From: Eucommia ulmoides | Taxonomy: Eukaryota; Streptophyta; Magnoliopsida; Garryales; Eucommiaceae | DNA: 64,000 nucleotides | Direction: 5' to 3' | Assembly: GCA_016647705.1 (NCBI GenBank) | Contig: CM028338.1 | Coordinates: 14,964,240 to 15,028,239 of the forward strand | Part shown: piece by piece, positions 1-10,299 of the stretch | Layout: each line of letters opens with the position of its first letter | How positions within the stretch are numbered: the first letter of the stretch is position 1 | Made by a program: the position numbers and the translations under genes | Notes under the pieces: generated by a model | What the model saw: the letters and a program-made list of their open reading frames with translations, nothing else | What the model was told of the DNA's origin: nothing | The model's database searches: none

Positions 1-445
1 GAGGCCTGCGCATTGGCCAATGAGCAAGCAATCAAAAGAGGGTCCTTAGGGCTTGTTTAGCCTAGTGGTGACCCCTTCTTGTTTTGATCTTGAATGGATT
101 TGAACGAATTTAGAAGATTTGGTAAAATTCTCTAAGATCTTTAAAAGTTTTGGTAATGATTACATGTCTAGGTTCAATGATTGGCAATCATTGCAAATTA
201 TTTGCAGTCATGAGAAATCATTAGTCATCATTACACAAACTTGGATATGATTGGTTGCAGATGGGAGCATTTATGGCTTGAAGTGATGTTTCAGGTTTGG
301 TTTAGGGGCTAAATACCGGTTACTTTCGCTATTTTGGTTTAGTTGCCACAAATGCTTTGGAGGTTTAATGGATCTAGTATTGATGTGTTATTTGGCATTC
401 AATACATGACAAGAACACTTGATTTGATGGGCTTTGAATCAGTTC
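1..445. other. Unassigned sequence at window start
   Basis: No domain, RNA gene or clean repeat boundary could be recognised. The stretch is less AT-rich than what follows and ends where a copia-type LTR begins. It may be host intergenic DNA or the flank of an older element. Confidence 0.3.
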
Positions 446-1510
446 TATTGAATTTAAGGTTTTGATGAACAATTAAGTATTGATATTTTTGTGGAACTAA
501 TAGTTTTATCGAGTGTTTCAGATTTGTAGTTCCATGCATGTAATTAAGAAGAAGACCTGGTGAAAAAAATATAAAGGGTTCAAGATGGACGTAATGAAGA
601 TGTGAAGAGTTTTGAAGACTTTGAAGAAAATAGGTGAAAACTACTATTTACTTATATACTCTTAATGCAATCTGAATTTGGATCACACACAACACTTAAA
701 ATGAGTTAATTTTATGTGTGTCATGATAAGAAGTGATAAGTTTAAGATCTTAAAATGAGATATTATATGTGCTCCTTATATAAAATGAATTTGATAATTG
801 ACCTAATTGAAAAATATGTTTTAAAGTATAAAAAGTTGAGTCAGGTCAATTCGGTCAACTGAGAAAAGTAATTGGTCAACTAAATTAAACAGTGAATTTT
901 GGAGTTAAAATGAAGTGTTACTAATCCAGTCGGTTAACCAAATGAAGATGGTCGGTTAACCATTTAAAATAGTAGCTGAAATGTTTAAGGAAATTAGCAT
1001 ACTGATCCAAGCGGTCAACCAAATGAAGAGGCTCGGTCAACTGTTTGAGTCAGTAAATGAAATGGTGAAAAAATGATAGACACTGATCCAATCAATCAGT
1101 CAACCGACTAGGTATAGTCGGTCAATCGACTGGCTTTGTGCTAACGGCTATTTGGAAGTAGGCACAGGTCAGGCAACCGATTGATACGGATCGGTCAATC
1201 GACTGATTTAGTTAGGAATTCAGTTGATTTAGTCTCTTAGTCCAAACTATCCATTTTTTATGATCCTAAGAGAGACATTTGGGAGATTTGAATATAATTG
1301 AGCTATTAAAAACCTATTATGTAATCCCTATTGATATGGTCTATATATTTTGAGATTCTCCTAATTTAAATTATTTAATACTTCCTAATTTAAATTATTA
1401 AATTATTTATATTGTGAGAAATATATTTTAAAAGACGAAAAAATATTTTAGAAAAATAAAACAATTTATTTTAAGTGAAATCATTTAAGAAAATATATTT
1501 TAAATGGGAA
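446..1510 (+). mobile_element. Truncated LTR of the large-LTR copia-type family
   Basis: The first bases match the start of the better-preserved LTR at 5484-7995: a TATTGA/TGTTGA start, then the 'gattttgatg' and 'caattaagt' blocks, then the 'ggatcacaca' block near 680-690. Between about 850 and 1210 it has the family's cluster of GGTCAAC/GGTTAACC motifs. Similarity fades near 1,400-1,510, so only the U3 half is left. It is a fossil with clear sequence decay. No target duplication can be assigned because one end is missing. Confidence 0.7.
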
Positions 1511-2929
1511 AAAAAATAATAAATAAATAAAAGAAAAGAAAAAACAAACATGTTGAGAAGGGTTTTGTCTTGTAGTGAAGAGAACCAATTAAAAAGAAAA
1601 CTTCATTTTCATGTAAACTAGTTGTAGACCCGCCCAACGTGCGGATTTTGAAAAAATAAATTAAAATTATATTAATAAATATTTAACATTTGACTATTAT
1701 ACACGAAACATTTAGTGTTGTTTCTTTTAATTTAATGTTTAAAAATACTTTTTTTTTTTAAATAACAAAATAATACATTTAGAAAGAAAAATGTCACTTT
1801 CATCACTCTAATTTATTTCTACACTTAAAATTAATAAGCAAAAGAACAACATAAATTTAAGTATTAAGTTCTAACTGGAGATATATAATTTCTTTGACTT
1901 TTTAATGTGTGTTTGAAAAATAACTTTATTTATTGATTTATTTACAATTTTTTTAATTTTGTTTTCAAATCTAACTTTTAAACAATATAATAGCTCTTTG
2001 CTTGTATTGGTTAGTGATTATTATTATTATTAGAAATTTTAATAGTGATTATGAATAAAAAAAATCACAGCAAAAGAGAAAAAAAAAAAAGAGAAAATAT
2101 AATTATTTTGGTCAATTTAATATGTCATATTTATTAAAAAAAAAAAATAGACATTTATTTTCAATTGGAAGAAAATCATTGAACTATTTGGATAATTAAT
2201 TAGAATTAATAAAATTAGCATAAGTATAAAGGATTTGATCAAATCAATATTATTAGAATTAAATAAATCCTGACTATTCATGCAACCAAGTGAATAGAAA
2301 TTGAGATATGAGCAATATTTGAACATGAAGGTATGTCTTCCACTTTTGATTATAACATATAGATTTTATCTTTTAGTGAATAAGCATTTATCATGGATTT
2401 TTTGGTCTTTTCTGAAAAAAATATTTTTTAAAGGATTTATTTTTTTCTTTTAAAAATAACATTTAAAATCTTAATTTTTGAAAGAGAAAACAAAAATTTA
2501 AAAGAAAAAAAATATTTGAAAAACAAAAGAACATTATTTAAAAACAAAAAACACCTTCCCTTTTAAGAAGAGAGAAATATTTAAAGAAAAAATTTAGAAA
2601 AATATTTTTGAGTTGATTAGATGGAAAAACATTTTATTTTATTTTTTTGAGAGAAAACTTCTTGGAAATAAAGAAAAAGGAAATAAAAATATTTTTTGGA
2701 AATATCATTTGTTTTTAGAAGAAAACAAAAATGAGACTTGGATTTTTTGGTATTTGATAAAAATGGAAAAAAAACAAAATTTTTGCCATTGTAACTTTAA
2801 TAAAATCATTTTTTTTTTTGAAGGATTCTTAGTTCAAGTAGAACCCTTTTATTTTATTTTATTTTTTTTCATTTTTTTGTTTTTTCATGATTTTGTGTTT
2901 TTGGTATGTAAACAAAAATAAAAATCTAT
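1511..2929. other. AT-rich intergenic DNA
   Basis: Long A and T runs dominate. Open frames here (for example 2613-2921) are Phe/Lys/Asn-rich low-complexity readings with no domain and are not called as genes. No repeat boundary was recognised. Confidence 0.5.
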
Positions 2930-3590
2930 AACTCCTTGACTCAGAAATGGTGTAGATAGTAGGAAGGCCTTCCCTTACGCCCTTAATCTAACTCAAGTGG
3001 AAGGAAAGGTAGACATTTTTTAGATGAATGTAGATGGAGAGATGGAACAAGGATTTCTATGAAAGTTGTGCTCGACGCTCTCTTTCTTATTCCACTGTGC
3101 AAAGTGATCTTTCCCTTGCTTGCTGGCTAGATGACTACTATGGACAAAGAATATGCTACTCCCAGCCTTCGGTCAATCCATGTTAATGCTAGAAGAGTTA
3201 TTCCCGCCGCCCGAGAGTCAAATCATCTCCGTCTTTTTTCCGTTGTAGAAAATAGATCCTTTCCCCCCTATTCCAAAATGATGAATAGAGTCCAGGAGGC
3301 TGCAAGTACTATGGATCCTCTGACTCCCAATCGGGTTGCCTTCTTAGGTCTCATCGGTCTTGCCTGTAAGTCGTGATGTACCTTGAGATGGCCATCTCAT
3401 GTCCCCCTGCCAGTGGGGAATCTACTCCGAGCAAGTAGTTGTCCCAATTAAGGAAACCCAACTCAAAAGTGTAAACAGTCTCAAACATCCTTCCAACTGT
3501 TCCGAGGGTTAGGATCAATGGCAAAATGAAGGTTAGTAAGATAGAAAGAAGATGGCTTTCATTACTACTCATATATGTATATAGTATAGT
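2930..3590. other. Possible organelle-derived insert (NUMT candidate)
   Basis: Base composition changes abruptly from AT-rich flanks to a near-balanced, non-repetitive stretch, then returns to AT-rich 'atatat' DNA near 3575. Two small frames overlap on opposite strands: plus 3131-3376 and minus 3351-3572. The minus frame starts MSSNESHLL and has a hydrophobic first segment. The style resembles plant mitochondrial intergenic DNA, but no mitochondrial gene was recognised. An alternative is a decayed nuclear gene fragment. Confidence 0.35.
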
Positions 3591-4147
3591 TTATATAGAT
3601 ATATAAGTATATAAATGTATACCACCAGTCTGAGGACTTGACTAAAAAAAGGTTAAAAAAAAAAGGCGCCAGGCCAAGAACTGCAACTTAGTGTTGGTCC
3701 AAGGCCTAGGCTAAAAAAAGAAAAATGTAGAAATGTAAAGCGCGGAAAGGCGCAGAGCGATAAAATAAATAACAGTAGAGTAAATACAAAAAAATAAAGT
3801 GCGAGAAAGTAAATAACAGTAAAGTAAAAAGCAAGAAAAGTAAAGTGCATTATCGGAGAACGTCTTTTTTATTATCGGTTTTTTACCATTTTTTGTGTTT
3901 GTTCTTCTTTGTTTGTCTTTATTTTTAGACAATAACTAGTTTTAGACTCTAGTTAAGTGCTGGTTTTGAAATAATTTTCACATGTATTTTATTTGATTAT
4001 TTAAATATAATTTTATTTTTGTTGTTTTTGAGAAAATATTTTGTATTAGTTAGTGGGGTATGTATTGTTTTTTTTTTTTCCTTTTATTTTAGTGGGTGAA
4101 CAATGTATTATTTACAATGTTTGAAATATTTATTTTTTCTATTTTGT
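3591..4147. other. AT-rich spacer with purine-rich patch
   Basis: Contains a purine-rich patch (about 3,650-3,850) with recurring 'aaataacagta' and 'aaagtaaa' words, then AT-rich DNA. No gene or element boundary seen. Confidence 0.35.
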
Positions 4148-4270
4148 AATATTTCATCATTTCATCAAACATTAAATAATATTTATTTTCAATTAGTATT
4201 ATGAATATTTTACTTTTTGGGTGTTAAAATTAAAAGTATTATTTAATGTTTGATGAAATGATGAAATATT
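4148..4270. repeat. Perfect 34-bp inverted repeat with 55-nt spacer
   Basis: The arms at 4148-4181 and 4237-4270 are exact reverse complements over 34 bases (arm begins AATATTTCATCATTTC). The 55-base spacer is AT-rich. The transcript of either strand would fold into a long hairpin. Size suits a very short fold-back or MITE-like element, or a small-RNA-type hairpin. No target duplication was identified at the arm ends. Confidence 0.85.
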
Positions 4271-5000
4271 AGTTCAACATAAATTTAATTTTAAAGAAAT
4301 GTCCATGTTCAAATTATTTAAAATAAAATTAATTAACAAATACTTTTAACAATTTATATATACTCAAAATGTTGAGAAAGAAGGAAAATAATATAGGTGA
4401 GCTGTCAAAAAATTGGGATGTTATAGAAGGAAGAGGAAGAGACAGTGAACAATTAGAACTCAATTTTAAAAACTAAATTTAATTAGTGGAATTATGACAA
4501 TTAAGTTAACTAAAAATACTTTTAATAATTTAAATATACTTAAAATCTTGAGAAATAAGAAAAATAGTGTTGGAGAGCTCTCATTTATTTGGAGGCTTTG
4601 AGTTTCCATAGGTTTTTTTACTAGTTTAGATTCAAGCAATGCGTGAAAAAAATTATAACAAATCATTAATATTGAAGTATAAAATACATACATATTATTT
4701 GGTTACTTTGGTAGTAATATTGGGGAGTGGATACATAAATTTTATTGAGTGATGGCGTTTTATAAATATAAAAAATAAATAAACTATTAAAAATGACGTA
4801 AATAATCATAAAAATAAAATAATATTTATACGAATTAACTTTTACTAATATATTATAAAATAAAAAATAAATAACCATAAATTATGATTAATTTTATCAA
4901 TTTTTGTAAGTCTAACAAATTCTAATTTAATTTATATTGTATCTAAAAAAAATTTGGGTAAAAAGATTTTTTTTAATCACACTTATTTTTTAAAATAATT
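4271..5000. other. AT-rich intergenic DNA
   Basis: AT-rich sequence without a recognisable gene. Small minus-strand frames here are hydrophobic low-complexity readings. Segments near 4,310-4,390 and 4,490-4,570 share words ('aatacttttaacaattt' and 'aatacttttaataattt', then 'atactcaaaat' and 'atacttaaaat'), a diverged direct duplication of about 180-bp spacing. Confidence 0.4.
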
Positions 5001-5450
5001 TAAAATATGGATTAGGAAACTTAATCATACATTTGTGTATTAATTAAAAAAATAATTAGAAAAAGAAGAAATAGAGTAAGGCCACTCATTATTTGATATA
5101 TAAAAAATAAATAAAAAATAAAAGAAATATGTAAGAACTCACCAAAAGGCTTGAAAGAGACATTCTCTAACCTCATTAAAATCTTCTCTCTTCTTACTTT
5201 CAAGTATTAGTATTAGATGCAAAGTTTGGAGGTTTTAAGAACATACCATGCCTTTTGGAAAGATGGTTATTTTTCTTTTGTTTGCTTATTCTTCTTCTTT
5301 CTTAGTTTTCTTTTATATAGAAAATCTAAGATTTCTAAAACTAAAACTATTTTAAGAAGTGTTTTAGAGGTATAAAGAGAGAGTTTTTGTGTTCTAGAGA
5401 GAGAAGCACAAGTGTAAGAGTGAATTAGCAAAAAGAAATGAAGTGGCCCT

Positions 5451-5464
5451 CTTCTATTTATAGA
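5451..5464 (-). promoter_or_regulatory. TATA box of the older LTR-like promoter
   Basis: On the minus strand this reads CTCTATAAATAG, a good plant TATA box. It is followed by a leader rich in CTCTCTCTAGA and, in the original sequence, preceded by the U3-like DNA now displaced to 7996 onward. Confidence 0.5.
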
Positions 5465-5929
5465 GGAGGCTACCCACACACTCTATTGATTCCTAGATTT
5501 TGATGGACAATTAAGTGTTGATGTTTTGGGGGGAACTAACGAGTTTATTAAGTGTTTCAGTTTAAGAAGTTCCAATCAAGATAACATCATGAAGAAATTT
5601 TGAAGGATGCAGAAATAGACATTAAGAGATTGAAGATTCCAAAGAATCTAGGTGAAAACAACTTAAATCTATTTTTACTCTTAATGTATCTCGATTAGGA
5701 TCATACACGACACGAATTAAATGATTTATATTTATGTATGTTTATATTAGGGTCCTAATTAAGTTTAATTATTTTCTCCAATGTGTAATTGAAAAAGAAA
5801 AATTTACCTAAGCAAGATTAGTATTTAAAATTGATTAATAAGTGTCAATTTAGTTAACTAAGAAAAGAAATCGGTTAAAGGGTTTAAAACGATGAAGTTT
5901 GGAGTTGAAATTAGTTAAAAATAAGAGGT

Positions 5930-6350
5930 TCCAATAGTAATCGGTCAACTGAAGGGTATCGGATCGGTCAACCGATTGGCGTTGGGTTGGAAAAGTGAAA
6001 TTCTCAAAATTGATTGGTCAACAGACCATGTAAGGGTCAGTCAACCGATCGTGGCGTGTTTTAGATGGGAAAACTCTCTGAATCTATCGGTCAACCGATC
6101 GTGAGAATTCAATCAACCGATTGGGCTTCTACACCTGTTCATATTTTGATCATACCTTTCTCATTCGAACTCCGATTGAGGTGATTCAAAATGTTCTAGA
6201 AAGTTAAGAAAGAGATATACAACTTTTATGTTTTAAGTTTTTTCAAAATCAGATTGTATCATGGTCAAAATAAGGATTGGCATTTCTGCACTTGTAATTA
6301 CAATCAGTCAACCAACCACTGTGATCGGTTAATCGATCGTTTCGATTGAG
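5930..6350 (+). repeat. U3 cluster of GGTCAACCGA-type motifs
   Basis: Near-palindromic words such as ATCGGTCAACCGATTGG recur irregularly here. Homologous clusters lie at about 850-1210, 24900-25100, 38160-38420, 57250-57550 and 58340-58640. The unit contains TTGACC on one strand, the core of the W-box bound by WRKY factors. The regulatory role is inference. Confidence 0.75.
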
Positions 6351-6690
6351 ATCTCAAGGAACTTGGACTTTTTGTCAAAAAGTAATCATTTTTTATGGTT
6401 CCAAGAGAGAGATTTGAGGGATTTGAAATTATGGAAGATATGGTCTATATATTTTAAATAGATACTGATTTGGTTCATATTTAAATGATTTTCTCAATTT
6501 GGTTTATTAAGTACTTCCTATCTTTGTGATTAGTAATTGAGAAATAATTTATGTACTTAATTGAGAAATTTAAAAGCTATATTTGAGTGAAATACTCTAT
6601 AATTGAATGGTTATGATATATGGGGTCTATAAGGGCATTTTAGAGGTTCTCTTGAGGAAAGTAGCCGTTGGAGGGCATGTTTCAAATTGC

Positions 6691-6700
6691 TTTATATAGA
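6691..6700 (+). promoter_or_regulatory. Probable TATA box of the copia-type LTR
   Basis: TTTATATAGA lies downstream of the U3 motif cluster and upstream of the hairpin repeat row. Matching positions in other copies read TTTAAATA or TTATAAGT. If used, the hairpin row would be in the transcribed leader. Confidence 0.55.
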
Positions 6701-7264
6701 CCTACAAATTTTGAATATTAGTCATCCTAATCAATCAAGAACTAAGTGTTCATGAGCTTTCTAAGAGTTTTTATTATGATATTTTATTGAGCGATTATTT
6801 GTGAGATCTATTGTGAGAAAAGTTCTTGAGTTAAAGCGCTAATTGATATGGTGTCACCGATTTAAGCTGTCTAAACAATTCAATTTTCAATCTTTCGGTG
6901 TTATATTGGTGAGATCTTTCCAAGCTTTTGTTTTTAATTATAAATTTACATTATCATTGCTTGCTTGGTTATAAGATTGTTGTGAAATCGTTTTTAAACT
7001 TTAAAGAACATAAAAATTCTTTTTAAATGATTTTTGTTATAATCTGATTACGTGTTTAATTCTGTTATATCTGCTTATTTTTATAATCAGATTTTAAATT
7101 TCCTCACTTAACTCTAATTATTAAATTCGGGACATTAATTAACTTTTATTGATTTGAGGTGGTAGAAACTTCAAGTGAAAAGAAATTTATTAATTCTTGT
7201 AATTGGTGAGTTTGTGCAGATTAGATACTATTAGGAGTATCTAGTCAGGAGTAGCTTGGGTTTT

Positions 7265-7706
7265 GATCTCTTCCGGTAAAGAGATTGAGGTTTAATCTTT
7301 ACCTAAGGTACAAAAAGGTTAGGTTACTATTTTTCCTTGAAAAGAGATAGGATTGATTCTTCCTAATTAGAATTAATTGTGAGTAAATTGCAAAGATTTC
7401 ATCCTTACCTGGAAAAATGATATGTGAGGTTTGATTCTTAACATAAAGTATAAAAGAATTAGGTTTGATCCTTAGCCTGTGAAAGGATTAGATTAGTCTT
7501 AAGTCTGATAAAAAGATAAGGTTATTCTTGCGCCTGATAAAAGGATTAGGTGGTGATTCCTCCTTAATAGAATTATGTTAGTTTTTAGCTTGGTAAAAAG
7601 ATAGAGGTTATTTCTTAACTTGTGAAAAAAAATATTGTAAAGGTTGATTATGAGATTGTAAAAGAATCATTGTGTAAAAGTTTGATTCCTACCTATTAAA
7701 AGAATC
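7265..7706 (+). repeat. Row of short hairpin-forming repeats in the LTR leader
   Basis: Imperfect 25-40-bp units recur, most with a left half ending CTT, a loop resembling AGCCTGTGA, and a right half beginning AAG. Examples are ATCTCTT/AAGAGAT (7266-7285), ATTCTT/AAGAAT (near 7433-7459) and ATCCTT/AAGGAT (7468-7488). Some units are weak. Equivalent rows occur in every long copy of this LTR in the window. Confidence 0.7.
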
Positions 7707-8300
7707 TAGAGGTTTAGTGGGTGCGAATCTCCGTGAGGTTTGGAGGACTGAATTAGCCAAGAGTAGCTTGGTGAACCAAGATATATCATGATGTACTGCA
7801 TTGTTGATTTTCTTTATTTCTTGTTGTTTGTGTGTGCATCTAGAATTATACAATTATCCGATGCATAATAAATATAATAATCAATTTAGGATAAATTGAT
7901 TAATTGATTATTTTAAGTGTTGAAAATATAAGAATTTGCTTAAAATTTTTATAACTACCCAATTCACCACTCTTAGACAGATCACTGGGCCAACACACTC
8001 GTTATGACGCGTGTTTGATTTTTTACCTATGTGGTCTCATAATGGCCCTACCCCCTTATTTCTTAAATTTTACACTTAAGCCCCCCTAAATGTGGAATTG
8101 AGTGTAAACTTGGGTTGACGTGACCTCTCTTAGTCATACCATTTTAGGAAATAGTTTAGGACATTCCTTTGGCTATTTGGGGCACTCCGATTTTGGAATC
8201 CAAGGCTTCGTCTTATTCTCGGATGGTGTTTTTTTAGTGTTTTTTGTGATTTTGGCACTTTTTAGCAATTACACATATATTTTTTGATTTTTCTTGAAAT

Positions 8301-8780
8301 TAAAATGATAAAAATGAAGTTTTTCGGCTAAAATGAAAAATAGTTGAGATTAGTAAAATTTCTTAAAATTAAGGGGTGAAAAATAAAATTAATTTATCAA
8401 AAGTGATATTCAATGAAAATATACTTTTAATTTAACCAATTTAGTCCCCAATTAATTTTTAAAATTTTTAATTTTAACCCCAAACTTTATTTTTATCTAA
8501 TTTGACCAAATTATCAATTTTATTTTTATTTTATTTTTTTGTTCTTTTTATAATATTAAATGAAATAAAAATAAATTAAAATTAGGGAAAATCGGTGAAA
8601 AGTCCCATTTTTTAAGTGTAATTGGTGAAAAATCCTTTTGTGTTATTAAATTTTGATTTAGTCATTTAAGTTAAATTTCACTTATGTTTTAATCCCTCAT
8701 TACAGGAATTGTAAGGATATTGCAGGGATTGTAGGGAGTCTTTTAGTGAGTACATTCGGTTTTTATAGTGATTTTTGTTA
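8301..8780. other. AT-rich intergenic DNA
   Basis: No gene or clear element end. Phrases such as 'ggtgaaaaatcc' and 'ggtgaaaagtcc' suggest decayed repeats. Confidence 0.35.
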
Positions 8781-8784
8781 CATG

Positions 8785-9152
8785 TAACTAATGTTAGTTA
8801 CAATTTCATAATTGTTATTTTTTCACACATATTTGGATATTTTTAGTTACATGTATTTATATAGTATTAGTTACATATTATAATTACATATATATGTATA
8901 ATATTTTGTGATATAACTGAAAAAATATTAAACTTTTTAATTACATATCAGAGACATATAACTAAAAAGTCAAATATTATTAAAATATGTAACTGAAAAA
9001 TATTAAATTTTTTAGTTACATATCAAAATATGTAACTAAAAAATTACATATTATTGAAACATGTAACTGAAAAAATAAATAAATTAATTAATTAATTACA
9101 TGTAACTAATATAGTAATATTACACACAAAATAGTTACATGTAACTAGCGCG
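8785..9152. repeat. Cluster of AGTTACATGTAACT-type palindromes
   Basis: The word TTACATGTAACTA and its near-complement TAGTTACAT recur about a dozen times in both orientations. Full palindromes lie close to each end (near 8790 and 9130). The whole could fold as an imperfect long hairpin, as in some MITEs. No flanking duplication was established. Confidence 0.6.
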
Positions 9153-9339
9153 TGGCTATCATGTGAGTAAGATTTACTCATTTTTAAAATAGATAAGACT
9201 AAATCAAAATTTTTTACCGTATGTAAGATTTTTGACTAATTAAAATTTAAATAGAGGACCTCTCGTTCCCTTAAAATTATTCCTCTAAATGTGGTTATTT
9301 AAATTTATATTTTAAACCGGACATTTTTAAACAAGGGGA
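9153..9339. other. AT-rich spacer before host-like sequence
   Basis: Short unassigned stretch; composition shifts to more balanced bases at about 9,340. Confidence 0.3.
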
Positions 9340-9811
9340 CAAAATGCCATGTCAACAAGGTTCACCGACTCTCTAGGGTCTTCTCTCTCAGTAAGGGCTC
9401 CGAATTCCTTGAGCTCAATCTCTCGCCGCCTCCATCGCTGGCTCTCAATCACTCGCGGGCTGGTATGTGTTCATCCTTCAATCTTATTTTGTTTCTTGAT
9501 TTTCATTGGAATAATGGTATCCATTACTGTTGTTGTTAGTAAATTCGGTGAATTCAGTGCTCTTCTGCTGGTCCGATCAGGAAGTTAGGGCAGCGGACAG
9601 GCAGGGCCTAATTTTTATTTTAAAATTAAATTCTTCCTCTTTCTGCCTATCAATCTCTCATGTTCTTTGGGTTCGCTTTAAATCGTTTAGATGAGATTCA
9701 AATGTAAATATGTTTGAGAATCCGTGTTGAGATCTGTTGCGATTTGTGCTGTTGTGTAGGTATCTATGTCAAAAACCCTATCCTGAAGCAGATTTGAACT
9801 TCATCGTTGAT
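9340..9811 (+). pseudogene. Possible 5' exons of a host gene (unrecognised)
   Basis: A Ser/Arg-rich frame opens at 9349 (MSTRFTDSLG) in balanced-composition DNA and reaches GGCTG|GTATGT near 9462, a plausible splice donor. A second exon-like stretch follows TTGTGTAG near 9758 and ends GATCAG|GTTCAT near 9812. Neither matches the conserved helicase N-terminus, so they may be untranslated leader or another gene. The following DNA is T-rich like a plant intron. Position just upstream of RTEL1 remains is suggestive only. Confidence 0.28.
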
Positions 9812-10025
9812 CAGGTTCATTGTGAAAGTACTTCAATTGGTAAATTAACGGAATTCTGTTACCTTTTAGTTTCTAGATTTGTGTTCATGTTACAGTTTTT
9901 ATTCCCAGATTTGTGTTTTGTGCCCTATTTCTGTTCCGTTCACAGTTTCAGTTTGTGGTCCCAATTTTTGTTTTGTTCCCGTATTGTCTCTGCCATGTTT
10001 CTGGCATGGTTAAAATAAGATCTAG

Positions 10026-10299
10026 TGTTGTAGAAGAACAACATAAACTTTTAATTTTCTGTTGCTTTTTGTCATATATTAAGTTGCTACTTGTTAAAGA
10101 TAACAGCTCAGCATACTTTGTTATATGTTATTCTTTGAATATTCCTTTACCACATGGCATTGTTTTAGTGACTTCCTTGTAACTGAATTCCCTATATATT
10201 AGCTGAATGCAACTCTTCTCAGTATTACTGAGCTTTCTCATTTACGGAGTATTCACTCATGCTCTTCTTCTTCAATCCTTTACTTCTTCTGATATTACA
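10026..10299 (+). repeat. 5' LTR of the Ale-like element
   Basis: Starts TGTTGTAGAAG and ends ATATTACA shortly before the primer site. A TATA-like CTATATATTAG lies near 10192. The start is judged from the TG...CA rule and could be off by some bases. Confidence 0.55.

Larger units (their letters stand above)
5484..7995 (+). mobile_element. Solo LTR, large-LTR copia-type family (2.5 kb)
   Basis: Starts TATTGATTCC (family consensus TGTTGAT) and ends CTGGGCCAACA. It is flanked by an exact 5-bp duplication, CACTC (5479-5483 and 7996-8000), so it is a complete insertion reduced to one LTR. U3 holds about ten GGTCAAC/CAACCGAT-type motifs between 5,930 and 6,350. A TATA box lies near 6692, and a row of short hairpin repeats fills about 7,265-7,706. 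The copia assignment comes from the same LTR preceding a copia-type gag at 62607. It is a fossil; its ends and duplication are preserved better than those of most copies here. Confidence 0.88.
5001..8300 (-). mobile_element. Remains of an older LTR-like promoter region, split by a solo LTR
   Basis: Read on the minus strand, the DNA on both sides of the solo LTR looks like one LTR promoter. The right flank (7996-8300) gives a U3-like segment ending just before the insertion. The left flank gives TCTATAAATAG (about 5451-5464), then a leader with CTCTCTCTAGA. The exact duplication CACTC shows the flanks were once contiguous. No primer site or ends could be fixed, so family (gypsy is likely) and limits are uncertain. 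Confidence 0.35.

Noticed and set aside
2613-2921. Open frame of about 100 residues on the plus strand
   Set aside because: Phe/Lys/Asn-rich reading of AT-rich DNA, no domain, no gene context.
7265-7706. CRISPR-like array (regular short repeats)
   Set aside because: Repeats are imperfect, spacing varies, there are no unique spacers and the setting is a plant LTR.
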